Origin: Acinetobacter nosocomialis NIPH 2119
Lineage (GTDB): Bacteria > Pseudomonadota > Gammaproteobacteria > Pseudomonadales > Moraxellaceae
Length of the DNA stretch: 64,000 nucleotides
Assembly: GCF_000368085.1 (NCBI RefSeq)
Contig: NZ_KB849239.1
Coordinates: 3,691,467 to 3,755,466, forward strand
Direction: 5' to 3'
Under the pieces are notes generated by a model. That model was not told the origin of the DNA. It worked only from the letters and a program-made list of their open reading frames with translations, and searched no databases. Position numbers and translations under genes: made by a program. Position 1 is the stretch's first letter; the number at the start of each line of letters is the position of its first letter. This document shows positions 28,200-36,624 of the stretch, piece after piece.

Positions 28200-29318
28200 A
28201 TGACGACAGCATTAAATGGACTTAAAGTTCTCGATTTCTCGACGCTCTTACCTGGACCTTTTGCCACAATGTATTTGGCCGATATGGGGGCAGAAGTCAT
28301 CCATATCGAATCTCCATCACGTCCAGATCTCATTCGGATAATGCCGCCATATGCCAATGGACAGGCGACTGCACATAGTTATCTAAATCGAAATAAACAG
28401 TCGATTGTTCTCGACTTAAAAGATGCTGCCAGTATTGATCTGATAAAAGCCAAGATTTCCGAGTTTGATATTGTCATAGAACAATTTCGACCAGATGTCA
28501 TGCGCCGTTTAGGATTGGACTATGCAACGCTTGCAGAAATTAACCCGCGTTTAATTTATTGCTCAATTACAGGTTATGGACAAACAGGAAGCTACAAAGA
28601 TCGAGCTGGACACGACATTAATTACTTAGCTTTAGCAGGTATTTCTGGATATAGTGGCCGACAAGATAGTGGTCCACCACCGCTTGGCATTCAGGTTGCC
28701 GATATTGCAGGTGGATCATTACATGCAGTTATTGCGATTTTGGCTGCGGTCGTTGAGCGCAGTCGTAGTGGTATAGGCCAATATATTGATATTTCCATGA
28801 CGGATTGTGTGGCGAGTCTAAATAGTATGGCTGCGTCAGCTACGCTTGCAGGACAAGTTGAACAGGCGCCAGAACAGGGAATGCTTAATGGAGGTATTTT
28901 CTATGACTATTATATGACTCAAGATGGTCGTTATCTTTCGATTGGAAGTCTTGAACCGCAGTTTATGGCTGGCTTATCTGCTGCATTAGATTTACCTGTG
29001 TTATTGCAAAAAGGTGCATCATTAGATGCCGAAGATCGACAGGAAGTTAAACAAGCCATTCAGGAAAAAATTAAAACCAAAACATTTAAAGAGTGGCATG
29101 AAATTTTTGCAAATCTTGATGTGTGTGTAGAGCCAGTATTGAGTTTAAGTGAGGCTTTAAATTCACCGTTAGCACAACAACGTGGATGGATTGTGAATGT
29201 ACCTTTGCAAAATAATACGGCAGATACAGAACCTCAAATTGCATGCCCAATTAAGTTCTCACGTTCCCAAATGCGATATTCCTTTGTAGGTCAAAAGCTT
29301 GGCGAGGGGCAGTGGTAA
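28200..29318 (+). CDS. CaiB/BaiF family CoA-transferase / alpha-methylacyl-CoA racemase-like
   Basis: 372 residues from the ATG at 28200 (MTTALNGLKVLDFSTLLPGP); a GTG at 28185 is also in frame. The family III signature LNGLKVLDFS, the CoA-binding LADMGAEVIHIE and the YLNRNKQSIVLDLK motif are present, with the catalytic aspartate probably that of VADIAGGSLHA. The family includes alpha-methylacyl-CoA racemases, which ready branched acyl-CoAs for beta-oxidation, fitting the neighbouring fad-type genes. No terminator seen after it. Confidence 0.86.
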   Translation: MTTALNGLKVLDFSTLLPGPFATMYLADMGAEVIHIESPSRPDLIRIMPPYANGQATAHSYLNRNKQSIVLDLKDAASIDLIKAKISEFDIVIEQFRPDVMRRLGLDYATLAEINPRLIYCSITGYGQTGSYKDRAGHDINYLALAGISGYSGRQDSGPPPLGIQVADIAGGSLHAVIAILAAVVERSRSGIGQYIDISMTDCVASLNSMAASATLAGQVEQAPEQGMLNGGIFYDYYMTQDGRYLSIGSLEPQFMAGLSAALDLPVLLQKGASLDAEDRQEVKQAIQEKIKTKTFKEWHEIFANLDVCVEPVLSLSEALNSPLAQQRGWIVNVPLQNNTADTEPQIACPIKFSRSQMRYSFVGQKLGEGQW

Positions 29319-29366
29319 GGTTAGAGGGCTATTTCTTATACAGTAAGTACTAAGATTATTATCTGA

Positions 29367-29382
29367 TTAATCAATTGATTAA
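29367..29382. promoter_or_regulatory. 16-bp perfect palindrome upstream of oprB
   Basis: TTAATCAATTGATTAA is its own reverse complement and lies about 17 nt upstream of the putative -35 box, a usual place for an activator or repressor dimer. Confidence 0.5.
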
Positions 29383-29398
29383 CATTTTGAATAATTTC

Positions 29399-29428
29399 TT
29401 TACATAAAATTAGCGTAACCTTTATAAA
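29399..29428 (+). promoter_or_regulatory. Sigma70 promoter of oprB
   Basis: TTTACA (29399-29404), an 18-nt spacer and TATAAA (29423-29428); transcription would start about 18-20 nt before the ATG. Confidence 0.55.
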
Positions 29429-29452
29429 CAAAGACATAAAAGGTTCGTAAAC

Positions 29453-30706
29453 ATGAAAACGCATAAATCTTTGATGGTTTCCTGTTTATCCGTTTTATCA
29501 ATTACTCTTTTTGTTCAGCATGCACAAGCTGCTGCTGCATTTGACCCAAATAGTTCTTGGATGTTGGGTGATTGGAACGGGCAACGTACAGCGTTACAAG
29601 CACAAGGTTATGATTTTTCTTTTGGATATACCGGTGAATATGCCGGTATTTTAGATTCAAAGAATACTTCTACACACGGTAGCGCTTATACAGGGCAACT
29701 TGCTTTAGGTTCGCATTTGGACCTAGGTAAAATTTTAGGGTGGCAAGATACTGAAGCTCAAATCACTTTAACTTATCGTGATGGGCAATCGCTTTCTGAA
29801 CATTCTCCAGCTTTAGCTGGACACATTAGTTCTGCACAAGAAGTGTGGGGGCGTGAGCAAACTTGGCGTTTAACAGACTTGTGGATTAAGAAAAAATTCC
29901 TTGATCAGAAGTTAGATGTGAAAGTTGGTCGTTTTGGTGAAGGTGAAGACTTTAATAGTTTTGACTGTGACTTCCAGAACTTGGCCCTCTGTGGTTCACA
30001 AGTGGGTAACTGGGTAGGCGATCAGTGGTATAACTGGCCAGTTAGCCAATGGGCAATGCGTGTTAAATATAATGTGCAACCCGATTTATATACGCAAATT
30101 GGTGTATATGAATATAACCCAGAGAACTTGGAGCGTGGCAAAGGTTTCAACCTAAGCACAGATGGTTCTCACGGTGCAATTATTCCGGCAGAGGTCGTTT
30201 GGTCACCTAAATTAGGCGTGCAAAGCATGCCTGGTGAATACCGTTTAGGTTATTACTACAGCACTGCTGATGCAGAGGAAATTACTAATCCAACCAAAAC
30301 GTCTCATAAGCAAGGTGTTTGGGTAACTGCGAAACAAAAATTATTCCAGCCAGCTGATCAAACTGATCGCGGTTTAACAGGTTTTGTGAACCTTACTTTC
30401 CACGATTCAGATACTAATAAAGTTGATAATATGCAAAATGTAGGCTTAGTCTACAAAGGTTTGCTCAATCAACGTCCACAAGATGAGTTGGCACTTGGCG
30501 TTGCTCGTATTCATATCAATGATGACTGGAGCGATATTCAAGCCAAAGAATATGACACTGAATACAATACCGAGCTTTACTATGGTATTCATGCCACTAA
30601 CTGGCTAACTATTCGTCCAAATGTGCAATATGTTCGTCATGTTGGTGCATTAAAAAATGGTGATAACACTTGGGTAGGCGGTATTAAATTCTCAACCGTA
30701 TTCTAA
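29453..30706 (+). CDS. oprB: OprB-type carbohydrate porin
   Basis: A 417-residue outer-membrane protein. A signal peptide (ending QHAQA) is followed by DPNSSWMLGDWNGQRTALQAQGYDFSFGYTGEYA, the start of the OprB family barrel, then GQLALGSHLDLGKILGW and a terminal strand ending WVGGIKFSTVF with C-terminal Phe. OprB porins let glucose and other sugars in. It lies 175 nt before the glucose dehydrogenase gene, so porin and enzyme serve one pathway, with sugar oxidised in the periplasm. Confidence 0.88.
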   Translation: MKTHKSLMVSCLSVLSITLFVQHAQAAAAFDPNSSWMLGDWNGQRTALQAQGYDFSFGYTGEYAGILDSKNTSTHGSAYTGQLALGSHLDLGKILGWQDTEAQITLTYRDGQSLSEHSPALAGHISSAQEVWGREQTWRLTDLWIKKKFLDQKLDVKVGRFGEGEDFNSFDCDFQNLALCGSQVGNWVGDQWYNWPVSQWAMRVKYNVQPDLYTQIGVYEYNPENLERGKGFNLSTDGSHGAIIPAEVVWSPKLGVQSMPGEYRLGYYYSTADAEEITNPTKTSHKQGVWVTAKQKLFQPADQTDRGLTGFVNLTFHDSDTNKVDNMQNVGLVYKGLLNQRPQDELALGVARIHINDDWSDIQAKEYDTEYNTELYYGIHATNWLTIRPNVQYVRHVGALKNGDNTWVGGIKFSTVF

Positions 30707-30880
30707 GTAATTATTCCGAAAAACGGATTGTCGAGGGCTAAATCATTGATTGAAGTATCCAGACCTTCCGTTTTTTTCTTTATGCCTGAATTTTGTTTTA
30801 TATGTATTGGTGATGCCATTTTTCTATAAGGTTTTTGGCACATCTTTCCGATAAAAATGATGATTGATAAGAGGTGGTTT

Positions 30881-33286
30881 ATGAATCAACCTTCTTCAAG
30901 ATCAGGATTAACGACGTTTACCGTAATCATTATTGGGTTATTGGCGTTATTCCTGTTAATTGGAGGTATTTGGCTCGCTACACTAGGCGGTTCAATTTAC
31001 TACATTGTAGCTGGAGTCTTACTTCTCATTGTTACATGGCAACTCTACAAGCGCGCTTCAACTGCTTTGTGGGTTTATGCTGCATTAATGCTAGGTACTA
31101 TTATCTGGAGTGTCTGGGAAGTTGGAACAGACTTTTGGGCGCTTGCACCTCGTTTAGATATTTTAGGTATTCTTGGTTTATGGTTATTGGTTCCGGCAGT
31201 GACTCGTGGAATCAACAACCTTGGATCAAGTAAAGTTGCCTTATCTTCAACTTTAGCGATTGCAATCGTGTTGATGGTTTATTCTATCTTCAACGATCCA
31301 CAAGAAATTAATGGTGAGATCAAAACTCCTCAACCAGAAACTGCTCAAGCCGTTCCAGGTGTAGCAGAGAGTGATTGGCCAGCTTATGGTCGTACTCAAG
31401 CTGGTGAGCGTTATTCTCCGCTCAAACAAATTAATGACCAAAATGTCAAAGATTTGAAAGTAGCATGGACACTACGTACTGGTGATTTCAAAACAGATAA
31501 TGATTCTGGTGAAACAACCAATCAGGTTACGCCAATTAAAATTGGTAATAACATGTTTATCTGTACGGCTCACCAACAATTAATTGCGATTGATCCGGCT
31601 ACTGGTAAAGAAAAATGGCGTTTTGATCCGAAACTTAAAACGGATAAATCGTTCCAGCATTTAACTTGTCGTGGTGTAATGTACTACGATGCAAACAATA
31701 CTACTGAGTTTGCAACGAGCCTCCAAAGCAAGAAATCTAGCTCTACACAATGTCCACGTAAAGTCTTTGTTCCAGTTAATGACGGGCGCTTAGTTGCTGT
31801 GAATGCTGACACTGGTAAAGCATGTACTGACTTTGGTCAAAATGGTGAAGTGAACTTACAAGAGTTTATGCCATATGCTTATCCAGGTGGTTATAACCCA
31901 ACGTCTCCTGGTGTTGTGACAGGTTCAACAGTAGTTATTGCTGGTTCTGTGACAGACAACTATTCAAATAAAGAGCCATCTGGTGTGATTCGTGGATATG
32001 ACGTGAACACTGGTAAGCTTCTTTGGGTATTTGATACTGGCGCAGCAGATCCAAATGCTATGCCAGGTGAAGGCACAACTTTTGTTCATAACTCTCCAAA
32101 TGCTTGGGCTCCTTTAGCATACGATGCCAAACTTGATATCGTTTATGTTCCAACAGGTGTAGGTACTCCAGATATTTGGGGTGGTGACCGTACCGAGTTG
32201 AAAGAACGTTATGCAAACTCTATGTTAGCGATTAATGCTTCAACTGGTAAATTGATTTGGAACTTCCAGACAACCCATCACGACTTATGGGATATGGACG
32301 TACCGTCACAACCATCTTTGGCAGATATTAAAGACAAATCTGGTAAAACTGTTCCAGCAATTTATGTATTGACCAAAACAGGTAATGCCTTTGTTCTTGA
32401 TCGCCGTAATGGTCAGCCAATTGTTCCTGTAACTGAGAAACCAGTTCCACAAACAGTTAAACGCGGACCACAGACTAAAGGCGAGCATTATTCAAAAACT
32501 CAGCCATTCTCTGACTTGAACTTGGCACCACAAGATAAATTGACTGATAAAGATATGTGGGGTGCCACTATGCTTGATCAGCTTATGTGTCGTGTGTCAT
32601 TCAAACGTCTCAATTACGATGGTATTTATACACCACCATCTGAAAACGGTACTTTAGTTTTCCCTGGTAACTTAGGTGTGTTTGAATGGGGCGGTATGTC
32701 AGTTAACCCTGATCGTCAAGTTGCTGTCATGAATCCGATTGGCTTGCCATTTGTAAGTCGTCTAATTCCTGCTGATCCAAACCGCGCGCAAACTGCAAAA
32801 GGTGCAGGTACTGAGCAAGGTGTTCAGCCAATGTATGGCGTACCGTATGGTGTAGAAATCAGCGCATTCCTATCTCCGCTTGGTTTACCTTGTAAACAAC
32901 CAGCTTGGGGATATGTGGCTGGCGTAGATTTGAAAACTCATGAAGTCGTTTGGAAAAAACGTATTGGTACTATCCGTGATAGCTTACCAAAACTGTTCCA
33001 ATTACCAGCTGTGAAAATTGGTGTTCCTGGTTTAGGTGGTTCAATCTCTACTGCCGGTAATGTTATGTTTGTTGGTGCAACTCAAGATAATTACATCCGT
33101 GCCTTTAACGTCACGAATGGTAAGAAATTATGGGAAGCACGTTTACCAGCAGGTGGACAAGCAACACCAATGACTTATGAAATCAACGGTAAGCAATATG
33201 TTGTGATCATGGCCGGTGGTCATGGTTCATTTGGTACAAAAATGGGCGACTATTTAGTGGCTTATGCATTGCCAGATAACAAATAA
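30881..33286 (+). CDS. gcd: PQQ-dependent membrane glucose dehydrogenase
   Basis: 801 residues from the ATG at 30881 (MNQPSSRSGLTTFTV), with AAGAGGTGG upstream; earlier ATGs at 30857 and 30860 are ignored. Five membrane segments fill residues about 10-140. The periplasmic beta-propeller domain starts near DWPAYGRTQAGERYSPLKQIN and ends with GGHGSFGTKMGDYLVAYALP. It matches the A. calcoaceticus enzyme almost residue for residue and in length. It oxidises aldoses to lactones and passes electrons to ubiquinone. It needs PQQ; no PQQ biosynthesis genes lie in this window. Confidence 0.97.
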   Translation: MNQPSSRSGLTTFTVIIIGLLALFLLIGGIWLATLGGSIYYIVAGVLLLIVTWQLYKRASTALWVYAALMLGTIIWSVWEVGTDFWALAPRLDILGILGLWLLVPAVTRGINNLGSSKVALSSTLAIAIVLMVYSIFNDPQEINGEIKTPQPETAQAVPGVAESDWPAYGRTQAGERYSPLKQINDQNVKDLKVAWTLRTGDFKTDNDSGETTNQVTPIKIGNNMFICTAHQQLIAIDPATGKEKWRFDPKLKTDKSFQHLTCRGVMYYDANNTTEFATSLQSKKSSSTQCPRKVFVPVNDGRLVAVNADTGKACTDFGQNGEVNLQEFMPYAYPGGYNPTSPGVVTGSTVVIAGSVTDNYSNKEPSGVIRGYDVNTGKLLWVFDTGAADPNAMPGEGTTFVHNSPNAWAPLAYDAKLDIVYVPTGVGTPDIWGGDRTELKERYANSMLAINASTGKLIWNFQTTHHDLWDMDVPSQPSLADIKDKSGKTVPAIYVLTKTGNAFVLDRRNGQPIVPVTEKPVPQTVKRGPQTKGEHYSKTQPFSDLNLAPQDKLTDKDMWGATMLDQLMCRVSFKRLNYDGIYTPPSENGTLVFPGNLGVFEWGGMSVNPDRQVAVMNPIGLPFVSRLIPADPNRAQTAKGAGTEQGVQPMYGVPYGVEISAFLSPLGLPCKQPAWGYVAGVDLKTHEVVWKKRIGTIRDSLPKLFQLPAVKIGVPGLGGSISTAGNVMFVGATQDNYIRAFNVTNGKKLWEARLPAGGQATPMTYEINGKQYVVIMAGGHGSFGTKMGDYLVAYALPDNK

Positions 33287-33297
33287 ACGTTTGCTAT

Positions 33298-33328
33298 CAA
33301 AAAAGCCCAGATTTATCTGGGCTTTTTT
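33298..33328 (+). terminator. gcd terminator
   Basis: GCCCAGAT (33305-33312) and ATCTGGGC (33315-33322), preceded by A-run and followed by six T. Confidence 0.9.
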
Positions 33329-33348
33329 ATATCGATGTATATAAGCTT

Positions 33349-33394
33349 ATCAATAAAATCGTTATTAAATATGCAAAAAAAGCATTTTATTGAT
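33349..33394. repeat. 11-bp inverted repeat upstream of cysI
   Basis: ATCAATAAAAT (33349-33359) and ATTTTATTGAT (33384-33394) are perfect arms 24 nt apart, ending 55 nt before cysI. They could be a paired operator or an mRNA leader stem. Confidence 0.6.
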
Positions 33395-33449
33395 GAATAA
33401 AAGCTCGCTATGCTATCCGCCTTAATAATGAATCTACTAGCCATACGCC

Positions 33450-35093
33450 ATGTATTTATATACCGATTTCGACCAGCAGCTGGTTAATGAACGAGTTGCT
33501 CAGTTCCGTGATCAGACTGAACGCTATTTAGCTGGCAAACTTTCTGAAGATGAATATCGTCCATTACGTTTGCAAAATGGTTTATATGTGCAACGTTATG
33601 CGCCTATGCTGCGTATTGCTGTGCCGTATGGCTTAATGAATTCTAAACAATTACGTAAAGTTGCTGAAGTTTCAACAAAATATGATCGTGGTTATGCACA
33701 CGTATCAACACGTCAAAACATTCAGTTAAACTGGCCTGCACTTGAAGATGTGCCAGATATTTTGGCAGAACTTGCAACTGTACAAATGCATGCTATTCAA
33801 ACTAGTGGTAACTGTATACGCAACACGACAACTGACCAATATGCGGGTGTGGTTGCTGGTGAAATTGCAGACCCTCGCCCAACATGTGAATTGATTCGTC
33901 AGTGGAGTACATTCCACCCTGAATTTGCATTCTTGCCACGTAAGTTCAAAATTGCTGTTTCTGCACTTGAAGAAAAAGATCGCGCAGCAACTGCATTTCA
34001 CGATATTGGTGTTTATATCGTGCGTAATGAGGCAGGTGAAATTGGCTATAAAATTATGGCTGGTGGTGGTTTAGGCCGTACTCCAATCATTGGTAGTGTC
34101 ATTCGTGAGTTTTTACCACGTGAAGATTTAATTGCTTACTTAGAAGCTGTTCTACGTGTTTATAACTTGCATGGCCGTCGTGATAACAAATATAAAGCGC
34201 GTATCAAAATCTTGGTTAAAGCATTAACACCTGAAGTATTTGCACAGAAAGTTGAAGCTGAATTTGAACACACACGTGAAGCACTAAAAATTCAGCCAGA
34301 AATCTTGAAAAAACTGGATGAAGAGTTCACTCCGTTTGATTATCAAGATTTGGCAGATGAAGATTTCACGGATTTATTCGCTGAGCATCCAAAATTCAAA
34401 CAATGGTTCAATATCAACACGCATGCACATAAAGTGAAAGGCTATCGTATTGTTACGATTTCTCTAAAACGTGCAGGCATCGCACCGGGTGATATGACCA
34501 CCGAAGAAATGAATTTTATTGCAGATCTTGCTGATAAATATACGTTCGGTGAGCTTCGTACCACTCACGAACAAAATATTGCTTTGGCAGATGTGCCTCA
34601 AAAAGACTTGTTCGATGTATGGCAAGCACTTGAACAACACAATATGGCACGTGCACATATCGGCTTTATTACCGATATTATTAGCTGCCCGGGTGGTGAT
34701 TTCTGTTCACTTGCAAATGCGAAATCAATTCCAATTGCTGAAGCGATTACACGTCGTTTTGAAGACTTAGACAAAGTTTATGATCTTGGTCATTTAGACC
34801 TAAATATTTCTGGTTGTATGAATGCTTGTGGTCACCACCACGTGGGTAACATCGGTATTTTAGGTGTAGATAAAAAAGGCGCTGAGTTCTACCAAATTAC
34901 ATTAGGTGGTAATTCAGACCATGATGCCTCTATCGGTGACATCTTAGGCCCATCATTTGCAGCAGATGCTGTTCCAGACGTTATTGAAGAAGTATTAAAT
35001 ACTTATCTTGATTTACGTACTGAAGGTGAGCGTTTCGTCGATACATATCGCCGTGTAGGAATTCAACCATTTAAGGAGCGTGCATATGCTTAA
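33450..35093 (+). CDS. cysI: Sulfite reductase hemoprotein (nitrite/sulfite reductase family)
   Basis: A 547-residue siroheme and [4Fe-4S] enzyme that reduces sulfite to sulfide for cysteine synthesis. The cluster/siroheme cysteines are Cys413 and Cys419 (SCPGGDFC) and Cys456 and Cys460 (GCMNACG). Siroheme-contact motifs such as STRQNIQLNW and TSGNCIRNTTTD are present. Sulfite rather than nitrite is inferred from the DUF934 partner, typical of assimilatory sulfur operons. Next gene overlaps by 8 nt. Confidence 0.92.
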   Translation: MYLYTDFDQQLVNERVAQFRDQTERYLAGKLSEDEYRPLRLQNGLYVQRYAPMLRIAVPYGLMNSKQLRKVAEVSTKYDRGYAHVSTRQNIQLNWPALEDVPDILAELATVQMHAIQTSGNCIRNTTTDQYAGVVAGEIADPRPTCELIRQWSTFHPEFAFLPRKFKIAVSALEEKDRAATAFHDIGVYIVRNEAGEIGYKIMAGGGLGRTPIIGSVIREFLPREDLIAYLEAVLRVYNLHGRRDNKYKARIKILVKALTPEVFAQKVEAEFEHTREALKIQPEILKKLDEEFTPFDYQDLADEDFTDLFAEHPKFKQWFNINTHAHKVKGYRIVTISLKRAGIAPGDMTTEEMNFIADLADKYTFGELRTTHEQNIALADVPQKDLFDVWQALEQHNMARAHIGFITDIISCPGGDFCSLANAKSIPIAEAITRRFEDLDKVYDLGHLDLNISGCMNACGHHHVGNIGILGVDKKGAEFYQITLGGNSDHDASIGDILGPSFAADAVPDVIEEVLNTYLDLRTEGERFVDTYRRVGIQPFKERAYA

Positions 35094-35571
35094 TACAGCT
35101 CTACCAGTGCTTTATAAAGACGGCACGATTGCAGACAATACTTATCAAATCATTGCAGAAGATGGTGTGGTTCCTCAAGGTGATGTTGTTGTAACAACAG
35201 CTCAACTCGATCAATTAACTAATGTTCAAGGCAAAAAAGCTTTGTATGTGACTGTGAGCGATTCACCAGAAGATCATACATTCCCACTTAGCGAACTCGA
35301 TGCGATCTTTATTGAGTTTGCTGGCTTTGGTGATGGTCGTGGATATTCATTTGCAGCGTTATTACGTCGTCAAGGTTTCCAAGGTGAACTGCGTGCAACT
35401 GGCGATGTGTTTAAGGATGTCTTAAACTACTTAAAGCGCTCAGGTTTTGATAGTTTTGTAATTAAGGAAGGTAAAGATGTGCAAGAGGCGGCAGCTGGTT
35501 TGCAAGACTTTACCAACCCGTACCAAGCTTCAACAGCCGTACCGCAAGCAAGTTATCAAACTGGTGCTTAA
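35086..35571 (+). CDS. DUF934 protein, sulfite-reductase partner
   Basis: 161 residues from the ATG at 35086, with AAGGAG at 35073-35078 inside the end of cysI. DUF934 signs include LSELDAIFIEFAGFGDGRGYSFAALLRRQGFQGELRATGDVFKD. In many proteobacteria this gene follows cysI and is assumed to help electron delivery or assembly, though its exact job is not settled. Overlap with cysI indicates coupled translation. Confidence 0.88.
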   Translation: MLNTALPVLYKDGTIADNTYQIIAEDGVVPQGDVVVTTAQLDQLTNVQGKKALYVTVSDSPEDHTFPLSELDAIFIEFAGFGDGRGYSFAALLRRQGFQGELRATGDVFKDVLNYLKRSGFDSFVIKEGKDVQEAAAGLQDFTNPYQASTAVPQASYQTGA

Positions 35572-35587
35572 ATAATTTTAAATGAAG

Positions 35588-35614
35588 AAGCTGAACTTAG
35601 GTTCAGCTTTTTTT
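35588..35614 (+). terminator. cysI operon terminator
   Basis: AAGCTGAAC (35588-35596), loop TTAG, GTTCAGCTT (35601-35609), then T-run. Confidence 0.92.
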
Positions 35615-35649
35615 ATAATTACTTTTTAATAAATGAATGAAGAATAAGA

Positions 35650-36003
35650 ATGTTAGGCTTAATTTCAAAAATAAATCCCGGTGCTTGGTGGTTAATATTT
35701 GCTATTGCGACAGATGTGCTCTCAACATTTTATTCGGCTAAAGGCAATGGATTAGTTAATAAAACTGCTCAAGGAATTGCTCTAGTTTTATATATTGGGT
35801 CTTTTGCATGTGCAGCTATTGCTTTGAAATATATGCAGGCGGGAATTTTATATGTGCTTTGGTCTGGAATAGGTGTATTAGCAACTGCTTTTCTTGCAAA
35901 GATTTTTCTTGGGCAGAATATTGATGTAGCTGGATGGGTAGGTATAGGTTTTATTACCGTTGGTTTAATGATTATTGCGCAGTATTCTAATATTAATGTT
36001 TAA
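35650..36003 (+). CDS. SMR family small transporter with Asp in place of the EmrE Glu14
   Basis: A 117-residue protein with four membrane helices. Aligned to EmrE, helix 3 keeps the hallmark Tyr-x-x-Trp-Ser-Gly (LYVLWSGIG). The essential membrane glutamate of helix 1 (ILAEVIGTT) is aspartate here (IATDVLSTF, Asp22), and the loop after it (SAKGNG) lacks the usual lysine and glutamate. It is extended by about 8 residues at the N-terminus. It may export a substrate unlike the usual quaternary cations. Single gene. Confidence 0.85.
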   Translation: MLGLISKINPGAWWLIFAIATDVLSTFYSAKGNGLVNKTAQGIALVLYIGSFACAAIALKYMQAGILYVLWSGIGVLATAFLAKIFLGQNIDVAGWVGIGFITVGLMIIAQYSNINV

Positions 36004-36005
36004 GA

Positions 36006-36038
36006 CCCTTATAGAAATAGTAAGTGTCTCTATAAGGG
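36006..36038. repeat. 10-bp inverted repeat after the SMR gene
   Basis: CCCTTATAGA (36006-36015) and TCTATAAGGG (36029-36038), loop 13 nt. No T-tract follows, so terminator activity is doubtful. Confidence 0.45.
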
Positions 36039-36055
36039 GCTGATCTTAAAAAATA

Positions 36056-36499
36056 TTATGTATCAAGCTGACAGTTAACCATCCACTTTATGCCAAACTG
36101 ATCGGTAAATGCACCGTATAATGCACCCCAGAAAGTTTTTTCTAATGGCATTTCAACTTGTCCATTTACAGATAGAGCATCGAACAGCTGTTTTGCTTTT
36201 TCTTGCTCATCTTTTTCAAGGTTGATTGCGATGTAATGATTATTACCTTTAGTAAATACACTATTCGGGGTACAGAATTGATCGATAGTGTCTGATGCCA
36301 TGAGTACTGTGTACTCATTAATCGGTAGAGAAACGTGCAGCACTAAATTTTTTTCGGCTTCAGATAATGTTACACCCTCATTAGGTGGCATGTCGCTATA
36401 ACGGCTCAGCATAGCAAATTCACCACCAAAGACCGATTTATAAAAATTAAAGGCTTGTTCTGCCTGACCTTGGAAATTGAGATAGTGATTGAGTTGCAT
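36056..36499 (-). CDS. VOC family protein (PhnB/glyoxalase-like)
   Basis: A 147-residue protein of the vicinal-oxygen-chelate superfamily. It begins MQLNHYLNFQGQAEQAFNFYKSVFGGEF, the PhnB-like opening, and ends with the second-half motif FWGALYGAFTDQFGIKWMVN. Such proteins fold as paired beta-alpha-beta-beta-beta units and often bind metal or small molecules; many are unassigned. It stands alone, convergent with the SMR gene. Confidence 0.85.
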   Translation of the reverse strand: MQLNHYLNFQGQAEQAFNFYKSVFGGEFAMLSRYSDMPPNEGVTLSEAEKNLVLHVSLPINEYTVLMASDTIDQFCTPNSVFTKGNNHYIAINLEKDEQEKAKQLFDALSVNGQVEMPLEKTFWGALYGAFTDQFGIKWMVNCQLDT

Positions 36500-36584
36500 T
36501 GTTATTGTCCATTGTTGTTTTCGTTTAAAGGAATAAGTTAAAACTTAAAAGTGATTTTGTGGGTCTTTTTTTGTAAATTTTTCA

Positions 36585-36612
36585 TAAAAAATCCCACCGA
36601 AGTGGGATTTTA
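36585..36612 (-). terminator. Terminator of the acetyl-CoA acetyltransferase gene
   Basis: ATCCCAC and GTGGGAT pair; on the minus strand the loop is the stable TTCG and a T-run follows. Confidence 0.9.
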
Positions 36613-36624
36613 AACAGATTTTAA

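Noticed and set aside
36006..36038. Terminator for the SMR gene
   Set aside because: The stem is good but no T-tract follows on either strand, so I list it only as an inverted repeat.
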